Shown: positions 1-12,278, counted from the first letter of the stretch. The stretch: 64,000 nt of DNA from Hippophae tibetana (GCA_037013495.1 CM072812.1:62404938-62468937), one strand, 5' to 3'. The notes: generated from the sequence alone by a model not told the origin. Translations and numbers: made by a program.

Positions 1-439
1 TCGAGCCATATAAGTGCTCATTTTAGTGGTAAGAAAATCAGTATGGCACATAGCTTATTTTCTTGTGTTTTAAAAGGAAAATTCCTTGAGTCTAATAGTT
101 TTCTACTTTCTTTTCATATTAGGTTTAAAGAATCACTCACCTTTTTACTTTCAAACTTGACCTAGGTAATTTCTAATTCTCGTGCCTTACCTTTTTTATG
201 TTTTATGATATTTTATAGAGACAATAAAAAGAGAAAGAACTTTGGACTCATCCTACTAGGAGAGCCTACAATATCCCACTTTCTTAGGACACGCAAAAAG
301 TGACACTATGGGGTCAAAAAATAAGACAAGTACTTCGAGCGAAGGGGGTCTATCTGAGCCTCGACCATCTACCTCCATGTCTTATTCATAGGCAATACCT
401 ACAATTAGGTTAAACGTGCTTTATACTCAAATATATTTG

Positions 440-1250
440 CCAAGGTCATAGAGAAAGAAGATGAGGAAGAAAGTAACTGGTGAACCCACAAGTCGTACCA
501 AGGGAGAGCAGTGGGTTATCTCCTCAGGTTGAGGAGAGGATAAGGAGAACATACAACATTCCCTTCTTGGTTCAAATAATGATCCCTGGGCTGGTTTTTC
601 TTGATAGTAACCCATCTCTAGTTGAATGGATAGTCTTCCAAGAAAAGGCCATATGGTTGGGGATAAGATTTCATCTGTACTCCTTTGTAAGGAAATTGTT
701 TACAAGGACTTAACTCACACCAAGCCAATTGATGCCAAATGGGTTATGGTACCTACTTTGTCTCACACTAAAATGCAGAGAGCTCGGCGTTGAAGTAGAA
801 TCCTACAAACATGAGAAGGGTCTACATGTCTGTGAAACAATATTGGGGCATAAATGTGATCCTCCTCTAAAAATGAGAAGAATTGGAAGGAGTATTTCTT
901 ATACATTTCTAGTTTGTGTGGAGACCCCAAATAGAGATGCTAAGCGGATAAGGAGAATTTGTCCTAACACCGAGGTCATGATAAATAATATGGGTTCCTT
1001 TATCACAACCTTAAGCAATGAGGCCAAGCAAAGATTGGCCTATATCCAAAACTATCTGCCCAATAAGACTCCATAGAGGTAGCTACAAAACACCATGTTC
1101 TTTATTACTTATGAGTTGATGAGGCCAGGCTCAATAGAGCTGCCACACAGGATTATTCATAAGCCATAAACACTCTCCAAGCATCAAACCCCTCCCACAT
1201 ACTATGGGGGGAGGTTCGAAGAGCTCTATAATGATGGTGAAATGGCTTTG
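440..1250 (+). pseudogene. Antisense extra ORF of Gypsy-1 ('putative gypsy type transposon', PF04195-like)
   Basis: Two overlapping open stretches (480-713, 729-1,076) plus frameshifted continuation give a protein resembling the family annotated as Transposase_28/putative gypsy-type transposon. Landmarks are a WIVFQEKAIWLGIRF block, a block rich in S-F-V-R-K-L, and LMPNGLWYLL followed by CRELGVEVE. A homologous, equally broken copy is on the minus strand at 46.3-47.2 kb (matching WIVFHEKALWLGARF). In both elements it lies on the strand opposite to pol. The function is unknown. The reading frame is broken by several stops and at least two frameshifts. The family assignment is from memory of the Pfam consensus. 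Confidence 0.65.
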
Positions 1251-1789
1251 ATACCACAAATATCTTGTTTTTTTTATTTAGCATGTGCTTGTAAAACTAA
1301 CACCATTTTTATATCTTTGTATATAACATTGAGTTAACTACTTTTGAGCTATTGATATGGTTTTACAGTATGCTTATTAAAGAGGAGGTAAGCTCTCAAA
1401 AAGCTACACCTCCTTTACAAGGGACAAGCTCTTCTAAAGGAAAGAATATGAGTTAGCCTTCTTGGTAAAAGGCCATCCTAACCCTGTGAAAGAGGAAGAA
1501 GAAGTTGACCATTGATGACTTAATGAAAATAGAGTCATTAGCGCACTTTTTTACTTACTATTTACTTATTTCATTCAATAAATAGTATTTTAGGGCTAAA
1601 AATATTAAAATATAAACATTTTAGTAAAAATCGGTGAAAATATAATTTTTTGAATTTTTTTGGAATTTTATGGACTTTTTATGAATTTTTACTACAGGAC
1701 TAATCAAAAGTTGCCACGTGGCATACCATGAAAGAAGATTAGTTGACTAGGCAAGCCACGTAGAGGCCACGCAAGTAGGGACATCGAAT
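1251..1789. other. Non-coding spacer of Gypsy-1 3' region, possibly with a foreign insert
   Basis: No reading frame is supported. About 1,540-1,780 is AT-rich and then contains GCCACGTGGC-like G-box sequence near 1,714. Integrase similarity stops abruptly at about 1,785, so a small insertion or deletion junction lies here. I could not find clear termini. Confidence 0.3.
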
Positions 1790-4036
1790 CAACTTGTTAG
1801 AAGATCATGTCTGACCATTGATGTGTGGATAATATGGCATTGAATGGTACATCTTGATGTTGTACTTGATGGAAAAAAAAGCTTTGATGTTACTGCCCAT
1901 AAACTATCTTCCATTATCAATAACAAGCTTCTTGGGTAGGCTGAAGCAATAAATTATAGATTTCTAGATAAACCAAATCACTTCCTCTTATCATATCCTT
2001 CTGAGAGGTTCCACCTTAATCCACTTGGAAAAATAATTTATGGTGACTAATAAAATATTTTTGGTCCCTCGCTTGTGGTAAAGGTCCAACTATATCAACC
2101 CCTACTTGTAGAAGGACCATGGGCTAAATAACCTATCATGGTTGCTGGTGGTGTGTGGGATAATGGGGTAAACCTTTGACACTTATCGCATGCCTCGTTG
2201 TACCTTGTGCAATCTACTAGCATTGCAGGCCAATACTACCCCTACCTCATAATTCACTAGGATATCCTTCTTTTACCTGAATAAGAGCCATACTTTCCCT
2301 TGTGGGCTTCAAACATAATTATGCCAGACTCCTCCCTGTCTATGAACCAGAGCCTGAATGTGAATACAATCCTTCTGTATAATTTATCATTTTCAATCAT
2401 GTATCAACCTGTCTTGGCCTTAATTTCCTTTATGTGTTTATACTCTTGGGATAAGTCTCCCCTTTTCAAGAAGTCAAAGATTGGGGTGAACTATGGGCTT
2501 TTGGTAGTATCAATGCTTTCGACTATATTTTCAACCTTCTCTCCAAACAAACTTCTATCAGGATTGTCATTGATACCACTCGAGTACGGTTAGCTTGACG
2601 TATGAAGACTAGTATGGCCGAAGCATTAGCATGACCATTCTCATTCCTAGCTATTTTATGGATCTCAAACTTGGAAAATTTTGAGCACTCATTTCTGAGC
2701 CTCTCAAAATATCTCCTTATTTTGCTATCCATAGCCTCAAACGTGCCTAAGTACTGGTTAACCACTAGTCATGAGTCACTATGCAAAGTGATGTTATCCA
2801 CTTTGAGCTTCTTTTCCATCATAGTTTCGAATTTCACTGCCTCATACTATGCGATGTTATTAGTTTTTAGAAGTTCAACCTAATAGCATACTCGAAATAG
2901 TTTTCATTATGATCAACTATGACCACCCTTAGCCCAATACCATTGAATTTGTGTGCACCATTAATGAAAACCTACCAAGTCGATCTCTCTCTTTGATCCA
3001 TACCACATACTTCTTATTTTAGTTCATCACTAATCACCTTTGGTGATTCACTAAACTCAACAACAAACTCAGCCACCACTTGTCCCTTAATGGAGGTTCT
3101 AAACATTTACTTTATATCTTACTCTCCCATCTCTATTTCAATTTGTGTCAGTTTCCCTATGACTTCTAGCCTCATAAATACATTCTTATGTGGTTTATAG
3201 GTAAGTACTATAACCAATGTGTGTGAGCTAAAGTAATGTATGAGTTTCCCTACCGTCACTTTCGGGGTGGAGGCCAACTTATTGATTGTTGGGTACCTGC
3301 TTTGGGCATCTATTAGGATTTGATTGATGTAGTAGATGAGGTTTAAGACCTTCTTTCTTTCAGTTAAGAGTATGGCACTACAAGTCTGGGGGGCCATGAC
3401 CAAATACAAATAAAGTGTTTCTCTTGGGAGAGGGTTGACTAGGATAGGAAGTTTGCTCAAGTACTATTTAATTACTTGAAACACACTATCACAATCCTCA
3501 TTCCATGAAAATGATGTGTTCTTCCTCAGCATTTTGAAAAATGTTGTGCATTTAGAAATGAAACTGTTCAGTTCCACTATTATTTCATTCAATTAATAAA
3601 TCTCATTTAGATTGGTAAGATCCTTCATGTTGACTAAAGCTTGTATCCTATCCAAGTTAGCCTCTATCCCTCAGGTAGATATCCGATACCCCAAGAATTT
3701 TCTTAAAGTAACACCAAAAACACATTTTTGAAAGTTAAGTCTCATCCCATACCTTCATATTAAGAAGAATTTTTACTCCAAGTCCTTGATGTGGTGTACT
3801 AGTTGTACTAAATTTACCACCATGTCATTGAAATATGCCTCAAGATTTCTTCCTGGTTGGTCTACAAACATCTTATTGACGAGGTGTTGATAGGTGGCCC
3901 ATGCATTCTTTAACTCAAATGGCAATCTAGTGTAGCAGAATGTCTCTTCCTCAGTGATGAAAGATTTTTTTATCCTCATCCTCTTGATGCATTCTAATAT
4001 GATGATAACTAGAATATACATCCAGGAAACTCATAA
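1790..4036 (-). pseudogene. Gypsy-1 pol: reverse transcriptase, RNase H, integrase
   Basis: The minus strand encodes RT (3,773-4,036: SFLDVYSSYHHIRMHQ, then RLPFELKNAWATYQHLVNKM and a decayed catalytic box AYFNDMVV where YVDDMVV is usual). The RT connection/RNase H start follows at 3,119-3,460 (PLYLYL..., YYINQILIDAQSRYPTINKL). RNase H C-terminus is at 2,523-2,765 (VNQYLGTFEAMDSKI). The integrase zinc-binding region (CDKCQRF near 2,190) and catalytic core (GVDIVGPLPQARDQKY near 2,090; SLPKKLVIDNGR near 1,910; YYPHINGQT near 1,800) complete it. The catalytic RT first Asp of the YxDD box is replaced by Asn, and many stops and frameshifts exist. It is a fossil. Confidence 0.85.
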
Positions 4037-4261
4037 AACAAAATTTGACAGTGGGAGAAGGAAAAAAAAGAAAAAGAGAGAAAAAAAATAAAACATGAAA
4101 AAATTAATATAACTTATGGCCACAGTTATTGATAAAAACTGAGGCCATAAACATATCCTATAGCCTTAGTTTTTATTAAACTGTGACCAAAACCCTATGG
4201 CTTCGGTTTTTATAAAAACCGAGGCCATAGGTCTGAGACCATATGTATGTTTTTAGTAGTG
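4037..4261 (-). mobile_element. CACTA (En/Spm) terminal fragment
   Basis: The segment ends at 4,261 in ...TTTTTAGTAGTG, i.e. CACTACTAAAAA on the minus strand. Inside are repeated inverted subterminal motifs of the type AAAACCGAGGCCATA at 4,100-4,235. The same terminus and motif style recur at 62.2-63.07 kb. An A-rich/polypurine tract (4,050-4,110) matches, in reverse, the T-rich tract at 34,255-34,400. It abuts the Gypsy-1 RT directly, and no second TIR is visible, so this is a remnant. Confidence 0.6.
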
Positions 4262-5635
4262 TGTGGATCAACTTGTAAGCCCTAGTTCAAAATTATGTTG
4301 TTTCAAGCTTCCGCAATACAAAAGACACCAATATAGCGCATCCTTCACTCTACACCAGCCCGTATGATGTGTCATTCTACCCAGTCCAACTTCAACGTGA
4401 GCACCACTGAGGCATTATTGTGTTAGAAATCCAGCTTTGCCTATCCTTGTATTCCACATCACTATTCACTATAATTCCTTTTGTTTTACACATGGCATAT
4501 TGGGATGCCATCCATTGCATCCCCACTAATGGTCCTAATCTAATTTGAGCCTAAAAACCTAGTTTATACTAGTTATATACCCATAAAAGACCTATTCATA
4601 TGTATCAATAGTGGAATCCTATGAAAATTGTGAGTAAAATTATTTTGGAGCATTCTTGAAGGATTTTTGAAGGGTGATTAAAAAACATGGTTAAAGATTG
4701 GTGTATATGATTTATTTGATGGCACCTTTTTATCAAAACAATAAGATTCTTGTCTCCTTCCACTCTTATTTAAATATACATTATTTAATTATTTTTTGAA
4801 TGTGTTGAATATTTTGTCTAGCTAAATAATCCTTTGTGATTATGGGAAATTCCAAGCTCTAGGTTATGATTAAACTAATATTATGTTATGGTTTGATCGA
4901 AGATTCCATATTTAATTTCTTGAGGTGTTTAATTCCATCTTTTAAGGTCAAAGCATGCTAATTCTTGAATTAGGTGTACAATTAGTTCGATATTTAGCTT
5001 TACTTATTGCTAGATTACAAAGTTGGCATGAATTTACTAGTTTTGTAATTGAAGTACCAAACTACAATTTTTATTACAATAGGAATTAAATACTTTAGTA
5101 AGAAATTGTTAACGGTATCAATTTCATATAATGTTTATCACAATACAACGAATTAATTAAATATACTAGTCATAATTCTTGGTTGTTCATACATTAGGTT
5201 GATTAATAATGATGTAGTTAGTTAATTATAAAGTAAGAAAAAGTACAAAAAAAAATTCAAACTTAAATTCCTAAAGATAAAATTAAGAAATTAAAAGGGG
5301 TTAAAAAATTATATAATAAGTTTAGGATTTCGAAACTAATTGGATAATAACATGACGAATGGAAACATAATCTAGTGGTGAGGGTGATCATGTAACCACC
5401 TATTTCTTCTCTTGACCTTGAAAATTGTCGTTATGCTATATTTTTATGTAATATTATTTAAAAAAATTAAAAAAACCATAAATTTTTTGTGACATTTAAG
5501 ATTTAATTTTTAGGCTAGTAATTTATAGGTTACTTTTCTAAATCCTCTTCAGGTAATGACCAATACTTTTGCTATATCACTACCAACATAATTTTAATTA
5601 AAATAAGGTTTAATATATCACTTCAGAGATGGAAC
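4262..5635. other. AT-rich interval without recognisable gene
   Basis: No convincing reading frame on either strand. The stretch 4,262-4,560 has a more mixed composition and may be retroelement-derived. About 4,700-5,600 is strongly AT-rich with poly-A/T runs. I see no TIRs or tandem units. Confidence 0.4.
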
Positions 5636-6480
5636 TAAGCACTATGTAGAAGATGGTTGAATAGTATGAGGTTGTGTTTGAGGAATGGATGACACATTTG
5701 AATACAAAGAAGATTGATAAGGTACACTTGATGATAGTAAAACAGGCTAAGTGTTAAAAGAGTTTGTAGTCGATTCCGGACTAGAGGTTAAGGGAACAGA
5801 TAAAGAACCAATAGAAATAAATTATGTAGGATGAGTAGATGTTGTTACAATTGGTAAAACTATTGTTATAGGAAGGGAGGTTGACACAAGTTCAATTTTG
5901 AAGAAATATGGAAATTAATACTCATCAAATATTACATCACGTCTAAGATAAAGTCTACCTTAATAAGATAGACATTTGTTGCCATGATGATGAGGACTGT
6001 AACCCAGAAATGTGTAGGGAATGGGCTTAGATTGAAGTTTACTATCATTGTAGGGACATAAACAAGGATAGTATAGACATCCAAAGACTTTGAAGAGTAA
6101 GTAATGAAGTTTAACGTGAAAGAAGAACTCCAATGGGGATATGTTAGGCAGAAGTGGAGTTGGTAGTCTATTAATGAGATAGGTGCTTGAAAAGCATACT
6201 TCATCTACAAATTCAAGAGGCAATGAGGCATGAGACATCATTGCCATAGTTAGTTCTACTATATGCTTGTACTTTCTTTCAGCCAAGCCATCATGCTCAT
6301 ATGAGTAAGGGCAAGAAACATAATGTGTGATTCCAAACTCAAATAGATAGCCACTCAAGGATTGAAATTACCCTCCCTACTCATTGCAAAGGGTTTTGAT
6401 CTTATGATGTAATTACAATTGAACTTAGGACTTGAAGTTAATAAAATCTTGTAAGATATCACTTTTGTAAATCATGTTGT
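5636..6480 (-). pseudogene. Copia-1 integrase, C-terminal half
   Basis: The minus strand from 6,480 reads SDILQDFINFKS, then SLSGYLFEFGITHYVSCPYS and GLAERKYKHIVELTMAMMSH (6,358-6,235), the conserved Copia integrase block around the catalytic Glu. STYLINRLPTPLL and VFGCLYYPCLCPYN follow. After 5,930 a Ser/Thr/Pro-rich linker typical of the region between Copia integrase and RT runs to about 5,636 and stops. The frame has several stops. Integration of element cDNA would be the original role. Confidence 0.85.
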
Positions 6481-8327
6481 TCTCAATGTCTATATGTTGG
6501 CTTCTCATGTACAAAACACGATGCTTGTTTGTTTTTACTTAATGTTCTATCTTCCTCTATTTAAAGTTGGTTATTGTGGATCAGTAATGAACACATACCT
6601 GGTTAGATACACTTTGTATGTGAGCATATTTACACATACCATGGAGTTATTTTTCGTAGTGTGCATTCTAGGTTGAGTGTTGTTGCTCTTGTTTTTGTTT
6701 TATTTTAGGTGAAGGTATTTATGGCTATTATTCGACAATTTTTAGAAGAAAAAAAATGAGATTTTTTGGCACCTCACCACACATCTAGCCATACCTCTCA
6801 TCACCACCCTGGGTAAGATGGTTGGCAAGGTCTATGGTTAGGTGGCTTGAGTATTATTTGGTATTAGTCTTTTCTAACCGTGTAAGAAAAATTGTGCTTG
6901 TGAATTGTGAGTACTTAAGGCGATGTTTATGAGTGGGTTTTATATGTTGTGCCATATGTAGGTTTTATGTTTTGAGTCATGTGTTGGCTGGTAGTTGCTC
7001 TCGTGCAACTTTTTCTTATATGAGAAGCCTGTGTGGCTGTGAGCTGAGTGCCGACTAGTAGATGCCTTCGTCCAAAATTTTCTTATTCACTTTACACTTA
7101 GTTATGGAACACACCACTTTGGGCAATGTTGGCTTTGGATGAATGCTAAGATTATATCACAAACCAAGTTATTACGGAGGTAGTAAGTGAGGATAATAAT
7201 AGGTAGCTTGAGTAAAGGTCCCAATTGATAGAGATAATAGGGTTTTACTTCTTTCAGGGTTATAATTGTTTTATTATATAGTGGATTTTTTATTGTTGAG
7301 TAGTTGCCCTAAGAAACCTGAGGATGTTACCACATAAGCAGGGTTCTATATGGGATTGCCTCATTATATCCAATGTTGTGCATGCTTGAATGTGTGGCTG
7401 GTACAATAAAAGTTTAAATGGTGTATGTATTTACATACTAAAGTTTAAACTCTAATCAGAAAGTTTTTAATATTTATCACCTACTTTCTATTTATTGAAT
7501 TCTATATCTCTTGCTTTATTATACTATTTGCCTATGTTCATTTATATTGCAACAATGATTATTTTCTAGGTATTTATATCTTCATTGTTTATGATTTTGG
7601 GCTGAGTCCTTAAAGGGTTAGAATCTTCTTAACCTGATTATGTATCGGGTCTTAGACTCTTTCTATAATCAGATTATGTGTTAGTATAATCTACCTTTTT
7701 CTACATACAAGTTTGGTGTAAGTCTCTAAGGAATTGTATCTCTTTACCCTGAAAGTGTACCTGGTGTCAAAAATCTTTATTATGGTTTGCAATGTATGTT
7801 TATTTACTTGCTGTGATAGTACAATCATCATTTACTAAATATATTCCCACAGATCTTGAAGTAATTGGAAATCCTTTTAGCCTTTCAGTATGTATGCCTA
7901 TATCACATGATTTGTGTTGATTTTCATGTATGCATGTTGCTATTCTAGACAAGAGCTTGTGAGGAACACCATTACTAGTATATTTATTGCAGATTGTTAT
8001 TTTCGTTTTTGTTGAGTATTTTAGTTATGTGTTGAATTGAGCATGTTGTTTTATACTTCTACGATGTAATTTTCTTAATTCAAGTTTGTGAGGCCGACTT
8101 GGCTGAATTGATATAGAGTTTGTGAAAAGATTTCATGGGTTGGCATTTTCACCCCTCATTTAGGCCTCGATTACCTATTTGAGTATGAAGAACAATTAAC
8201 CTTCGTATGATTGTTCCTAAGTATGAGAATCTTCAAAAATTTAAAAAAAATTCCAAATAAATCTGGAAATCTTATCTATAAAATGTACATAATATTGATA
8301 GGAATTTCCAGAAATAAGTGGAACTAC
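6481..8327. mobile_element. Unidentified 1.85-kb insertion replacing part of Copia-1 integrase
   Basis: Copia similarity stops at 6,480 and resumes at 8,328 with about 35 residues of integrase missing, so DNA was inserted together with, or followed by, a small deletion. The insert is T/G-rich on the plus strand with no long ORF. A possible CTATA repeat occurs at both edges (near 6,489 and 8,327), but the ends do not form the TG...CA expected of an LTR. No family could be assigned. Confidence 0.4.
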
Positions 8328-9812
8328 CTATACCTCAAAGTGTATAACATGTAAATGAAAACTAGCAAATACAACTCGAGAAACATAAGGTAGCTTATGA
8401 CTATTACTTGTTTGATAAGATTTACATAGCAATGAAGGTGTAGATTTATTTTTAGAAAAGGAAATGCAACACTGAGATAAGGCATGTTTGACAGAGTTAC
8501 ATACTTTGAGATGAACTAGAAGTAGAAAAATGGAAGGTTTAGTCGCTAAACTAGGTGAAAGAGAATTTGAATGGGATAGAGAGGATGATATACCTTTAGT
8601 CTTTGTAGAATCCAAATCAAAGACATAAAAACCATTATATAGATGCCTCATGAGAAGCACTATTCCCTCCACATGATCCTTTACATAATAGTATGTTGAA
8701 TGAAACTCAAAAAAGACATTGTTATCTTGAGAAAATTTTGAAACACTTAATAAATTTTTTACAATAGTAGGAACAAGTAGGAAATTTTGAAGATTCATCA
8801 CCTGAGAAGGTGAAGAATGAGACAAACATTGATTGAAATCGACAAAAGAAATATTAATGGTTTTACCATTTCCTAGCATTAAGTTTTCTAAGCCATTGTG
8901 TGGTTGAGAGGTTGCCAAATTGCTTAGATCAAAGGTGACATAATGGTTGGCTCCAGCGTCTAGATACCAGTGAGGTTTTGGGATAGAATTCTTAAATATT
9001 GAGTATTGTGTTCCTAAATGTGGGTTGGGTTGAGGAACAATGTTTTGAGGTGAATCAATCATGTGATAACTTAGATGTGCTTGTGGCTAAAAATTTGGAA
9101 ATGGTGTAGAATAAGGCTAAAATTGGGGTTGTGTAGGCATATATGGCTTGTTAGGTTGTGAAGATTGTGTAGGTGTAGCTAGCATAACTTGCATAAGTGA
9201 AGACATGCTATTGACTAGTGGTCTAATGTTGTATGGCTAAGGTCTAAGCATAGATGAAAATGACCATTGGTGTGGAAAATTTGAAAGTTGATGTGGTGGT
9301 ATAAAGGGAGGCCTTGCTTGATTATTGGATAACATGGTTGGGACAAAGTTTTCATCAAAGCAATGCCAACAAGAGGTCACCATGTGACATAGTCCACCAT
9401 AGAGTTGGCATTGACAACGACCTTTCCCTTTGCCAAAGGTTTGTCCTCTACCTCTTGGATCATTTCCATAGAAAGTTGAGTTTAGATCAAATTGTGGAAA
9501 TAATTTTCCAGAGTTTTTCTATCCTTGCTAGCCCAAATTAGCATTCCCAATGTAATTTGTATTTTTTTGCATAGAACTATTGTCAAACAGTTTATAGTCT
9601 CCTTGGTTAGGAACATTTTTTGCAGAAAAATTGATTGAAGATAATGGTGATGTTAACACATGTTTTCTTCTCTCTAATCTACATTCATGGTTTATTAGTA
9701 GAGCCTTAGAATCATTAATTGGCGCTACCTAAAATCATTCTTTCAATGAGTGTACAGAATACATTATTGTATGATTCATCCAAACCCCATAAAATACTCA
9801 CTAAGTTTTTCC
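8328..9812 (-). pseudogene. Copia-1 gag zinc knuckle, protease and GAG-pre-integrase
   Basis: The minus-strand frame 9,062-8,328 (244 aa open) has the protease active-site region WYLDAGANHYVTFDLSNL (canonical DSGA changed to DAGA), then the conserved block LMLGNGKTINIS. Next comes the loop NLLSVSKFSQDNNVFFEF and the GAG-pre-integrase region ending ...LHVIHFEV, just where integrase should start. Upstream, 9,450-9,320 encodes a damaged CCHC knuckle (CQLYGGLCHMVTSC, second Cys replaced). Further upstream, up to the LTR at 9,813, gag reads on with stops. It is a non-functional relic. Confidence 0.8.
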
Positions 9813-10175
9813 TGTTGGAATATTATGGATCAAAACTCTCAAAACTAAAGAACACTCAAGAACAATTTTCCAGAAACACTCAGAAACTCTCAAACTTTTG
9901 TTTTTGATTTCTTTAACATGATTATTCATTGCTACTGAGAAGTATTTATAGAAATAACTAATAAATCTAAGCCATACAACATAAACTTACCAAAACAATC
10001 TAAACCATACACCTATCTCCTTACCTAACCCATTTATTTTCTTATTCCCACCAACCATGATATGTATCCTTATCAATCCAAATCATCACCATAGAAGCTT
10101 CCATGAGTTGGATTTCAAATGGGCTAGAATATTTCAAAGACTTTTATTTTATTTCTTTGGCATTACAAACCAACA
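9813..10175 (-). mobile_element. Solo LTR (363 bp), Copia-type, TSD TTTCC
   Basis: It starts TGTTGGAATATT and ends ACAAACCAACA, the classic TGTTGG...CCAACA termini. It is flanked by perfect 5-bp duplications TTTCC at 9,808-9,812 and 10,176-10,180. A TATA box (tatttata at 9,943-9,950, read on the minus strand) sets the orientation. It interrupts the gag of Copia-1, so it is younger than that element. Confidence 0.9.
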
Positions 10176-10600
10176 TTTCCTTCTGAAATTCCACACCCAG
10201 CTCCTTCCAATTCATTAGAGAGTAGTTTAAGTTTTAAAATGTAATCAGTAATGCTCATATTACCTTTCTTGATTCCTTTCCATTCCTCCTTAACTTGTAT
10301 AGCTCTTGCTTGAGATTTTGAAGCATATGCCATCTCAAGTGTCACCCAAACATCTCTGGATGTATCAAAACCAAAGACATGCTTTAGTACCTCAACATCC
10401 TATTAACCAACACTTGAGCATATTATCTTGCTTCTTCCATATCTTGTAGCATGGATTGATGCTTCCATCCATCGAGTTGTTCTCTTGGTGAGTCATTTAG
10501 TACATGTGTTTCAAGCTTTGGACTACTCAAGATTTTAAGGATTTGGTGCTTCCTTATGACAAAGTTATTACTGCTGAGTTTAATGAAAACTAAGATATTT
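10176..10600 (-). pseudogene. Copia-1 gag N-terminal part
   Basis: The minus strand encodes a UBN2/gag-type block (10,345-10,163): MTLEMAYASKSQARAIQVKE followed by GNMSITDYILKLKLLSNELE, typical of the Copia gag polyprotein. The N-terminal part up to about 10,600 (LDGWKHQ-like segment near 10,465) is frameshifted. The frame is cut by the solo LTR at 10,175. Confidence 0.75.
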
Positions 10601-10650
10601 TAAAAAGTAAATATGTCTTTATCTGACTGGTTTGTGTTTATGTGAATTTC

Positions 10651-10961
10651 TGTTGGTGTATTGATTACTAATGGTGGATCAGCTATTGAAACGAGACACA
10701 AGCAAGCTCAAGTGCTTGTTTGCTGTAAGATTTTTCAAAGATATTGAAGGTGATGAAGATGGAGAATGACATAGATGAAGTGAAGAATGATGCAAGAAAT
10801 AGAAGAAGTGCTTGAATTCTTTTTATTCTCATTAAAACTCATTGTAAAATTTATACATTCTATCAGCCATTTATAAGAGGCTGTGTAATAGAAAAATATT
10901 CTTTTACAATTATTATTCTATTATATGTGTGTATCTTCACGTATATGATGGACCACCAACA
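10651..10961 (-). mobile_element. Solo LTR (311 bp), Copia-type
   Basis: It begins TGTTGGTGTATT and ends GGACCACCAACA. Flanks ATTTC (10,646-10,650) and ATTTA (10,962-10,966) match at four of five positions, consistent with a slightly mutated TSD. A TATA-like ttataa lies at 10,871. No primer-binding site follows on the minus strand, which favours a solo LTR over the 5' LTR of Copia-1. Confidence 0.7.
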
Positions 10962-10984
10962 ATTTACACAAACAATCTTCCTTA

Positions 10985-11160
10985 GTCACGCATTCCTTGC
11001 AGAGAGTTTGTTAGGGTAATTTGCAGCATAAGTATTAGTGTAGCTGGTATAGAATGGACCACCAATGGGACTGAATGTATCAGCTATATCTTCTTCCCCA
11101 ATTGCTGTAATGCTAGCATCATTTTTATCCTTTAAACTTTCTACATCCTTGTTATGTCTC
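10985..11160 (-). pseudogene. Unrecognised coding-like stretch, minus strand
   Basis: The minus strand reads open for about 50 codons (DVESLKDKNDASITAIGEED, then IADTFSPIGGPFYTSY, ending in ...LSARNA and a stop) with no Met at the start. Composition is more balanced than its surroundings, as in plant exons. I do not recognise the protein. It may be the 3' exon of a gene whose other pieces are at 12.5-12.8 kb, but linkage is not shown. Confidence 0.3.
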
Positions 11161-11216
11161 TAGCTAAGTGTTCTCGACCATGCCATTCTTTTCCTGACTA
11201 GTCTTAAAACTCTTAT

Positions 11217-11455
11217 GAAAACATGGACTTGCTAGAACAAGTTGAAGCCTTAAAGCAGGAACTTAAGTTTGAGAAGCTAAAATGCAGAAAGTAATAGATT
11301 GAAGAATGATCACTCGTCAGAAGAGAATTTTATGCCAGACCTTACCCTTGTCATAACAATTGGATTCTTGTCCAGGGAAAGAGAGCTCAAGAGTGTGATC
11401 TCTATTCCAGAAAGCTCATAACTACATGTGTAATAAAAAAAGGTACTTTTGGATA
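11217..11455 (+). pseudogene. Unrecognised coding-like stretch with heptad pattern, plus strand
   Basis: The plus strand starts MDLLEQVEALKQELKFEKLK, a leucine-heptad coiled-coil pattern, then hits two stops at 11,289-11,294. After one further stop a second open stretch reads SLVRREFYARPYPCHNNWIL and VQGKRAQECDLYSRKLITT. The composition looks exonic and the stops suggest a relic. No family is recognised. Confidence 0.3.
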
Positions 11456-11969
11456 CGATGCTTGAGTTCGTTCTTACCATTTTCTGCTTGCCAAGTAAAC
11501 TGAGTTGCATTTTGTGTTCCCTCTTTGGGAACGACATGCTGTGGACTGTTGAAAGTTGAGAATATTTTCTTTTTATTATCTTTAATGAACTAACAACTAC
11601 ATTATTAAATTTATCGAGATAAAGGATTGAGCTAGTGGTATTGTTTAAAAAATTCCTCTTTTAGTCTGTTATTTCATGTAAGATTGTGACCCCTATCGCG
11701 ATTATAGTAATAAAAAAAACGAAAAAAAATAGATTTCTTATGCAATTATTTAATGCACTTTCAAAATGAATAGAATGAAGACATTAATTTTATTTACATA
11801 ATTAGGGTTTCATCTGTTACCTTGTTTGACTGATTAGAACGAATCATCACTAGGGAAAGGAAAATGTAACATCCCCAATCATATATAATAATATGGATGA
11901 AGGGCAGCAACTGCAAAATCATGATTAAAGTGTATAAAAGTTTATTAATTTTTGATAATTCATTACAAG

Positions 11970-12230
11970 TTAACTGTTAAAAAATAGACTAAAAATTCAA
12001 AATTTTAAAAAATATCAGAAATTGAATACGTGAACATACACATATGTATTTTTTTGAGTTGTTATGTGTTCTTTAACCAATTGTTATGTGTTTAAAATTT
12101 TATAAATTTATATTTTTTGAGTTGTAATTAATTTAGAGAATATATATCAATTAAAAAAATATATAGATACGTGTTCACGTGCATTATTTTTTGAATTTTT
12201 TAAGGGACTTAATTACTTTTCAATAGTTAA
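11970..12230. mobile_element. MITE-like imperfect inverted repeat
   Basis: The left edge TTAACTGTTAAAAAATAG and the reverse complement of the right edge TTAACTATTGAAAAGTAA resemble each other. Internal blocks (AAAAATTCAAAA..., ACGTGAACA) are also mirrored on the two sides. No coding potential. Termini and TSD are approximate. Confidence 0.4.
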
Positions 12231-12278
12231 TGGATTCATAGTGTCAAGTTCAAAAATAAATGGATTTTTATATACTCC

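Larger units (their letters stand above)
1..4036 (-). mobile_element. Ty3/Gypsy element, Tat-like lineage, 3' part (Gypsy-1)
   Basis: Read on the minus strand, reverse transcriptase (from 4,036), RNase H and integrase (to about 1,790) follow in Gypsy order. An unrelated-strand ORF (about 440-1,250, plus strand) then lies in the 3' region. An antisense extra ORF between integrase and the 3' LTR is known from Tat-lineage elements. The integrase (motif CDKCQRF near 2,190; VIDNGR near 1,905) closely resembles that of the plus-strand element at 35-57 kb, so the two are one family. The 5' part is cut off at 4,036 by a CACTA terminus and the 3' LTR lies outside the window. All frames carry stops, so it is dead. 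Confidence 0.8.
5636..10600 (-). mobile_element. Copia-type retrotransposon relic (Copia-1), interrupted
   Basis: On the minus strand the order is gag (about 10,600-9,063), protease and GAG-pre-integrase (9,062-8,328), a break filled by 1.85 kb of unrelated DNA, then integrase C-terminal half (6,480-5,636). RT and RNase H are missing. A solo LTR (9,813-10,175) is nested in gag. All frames are degenerate. The gag-protease-integrase order before RT is what distinguishes Copia from Gypsy. Confidence 0.8.

Noticed and set aside
6481..8327. Reading the insert as a solo LTR with TSD CTATA
   Set aside because: The right end lacks CA and Copia coding is missing at the junction, so the CTATA match is probably chance.
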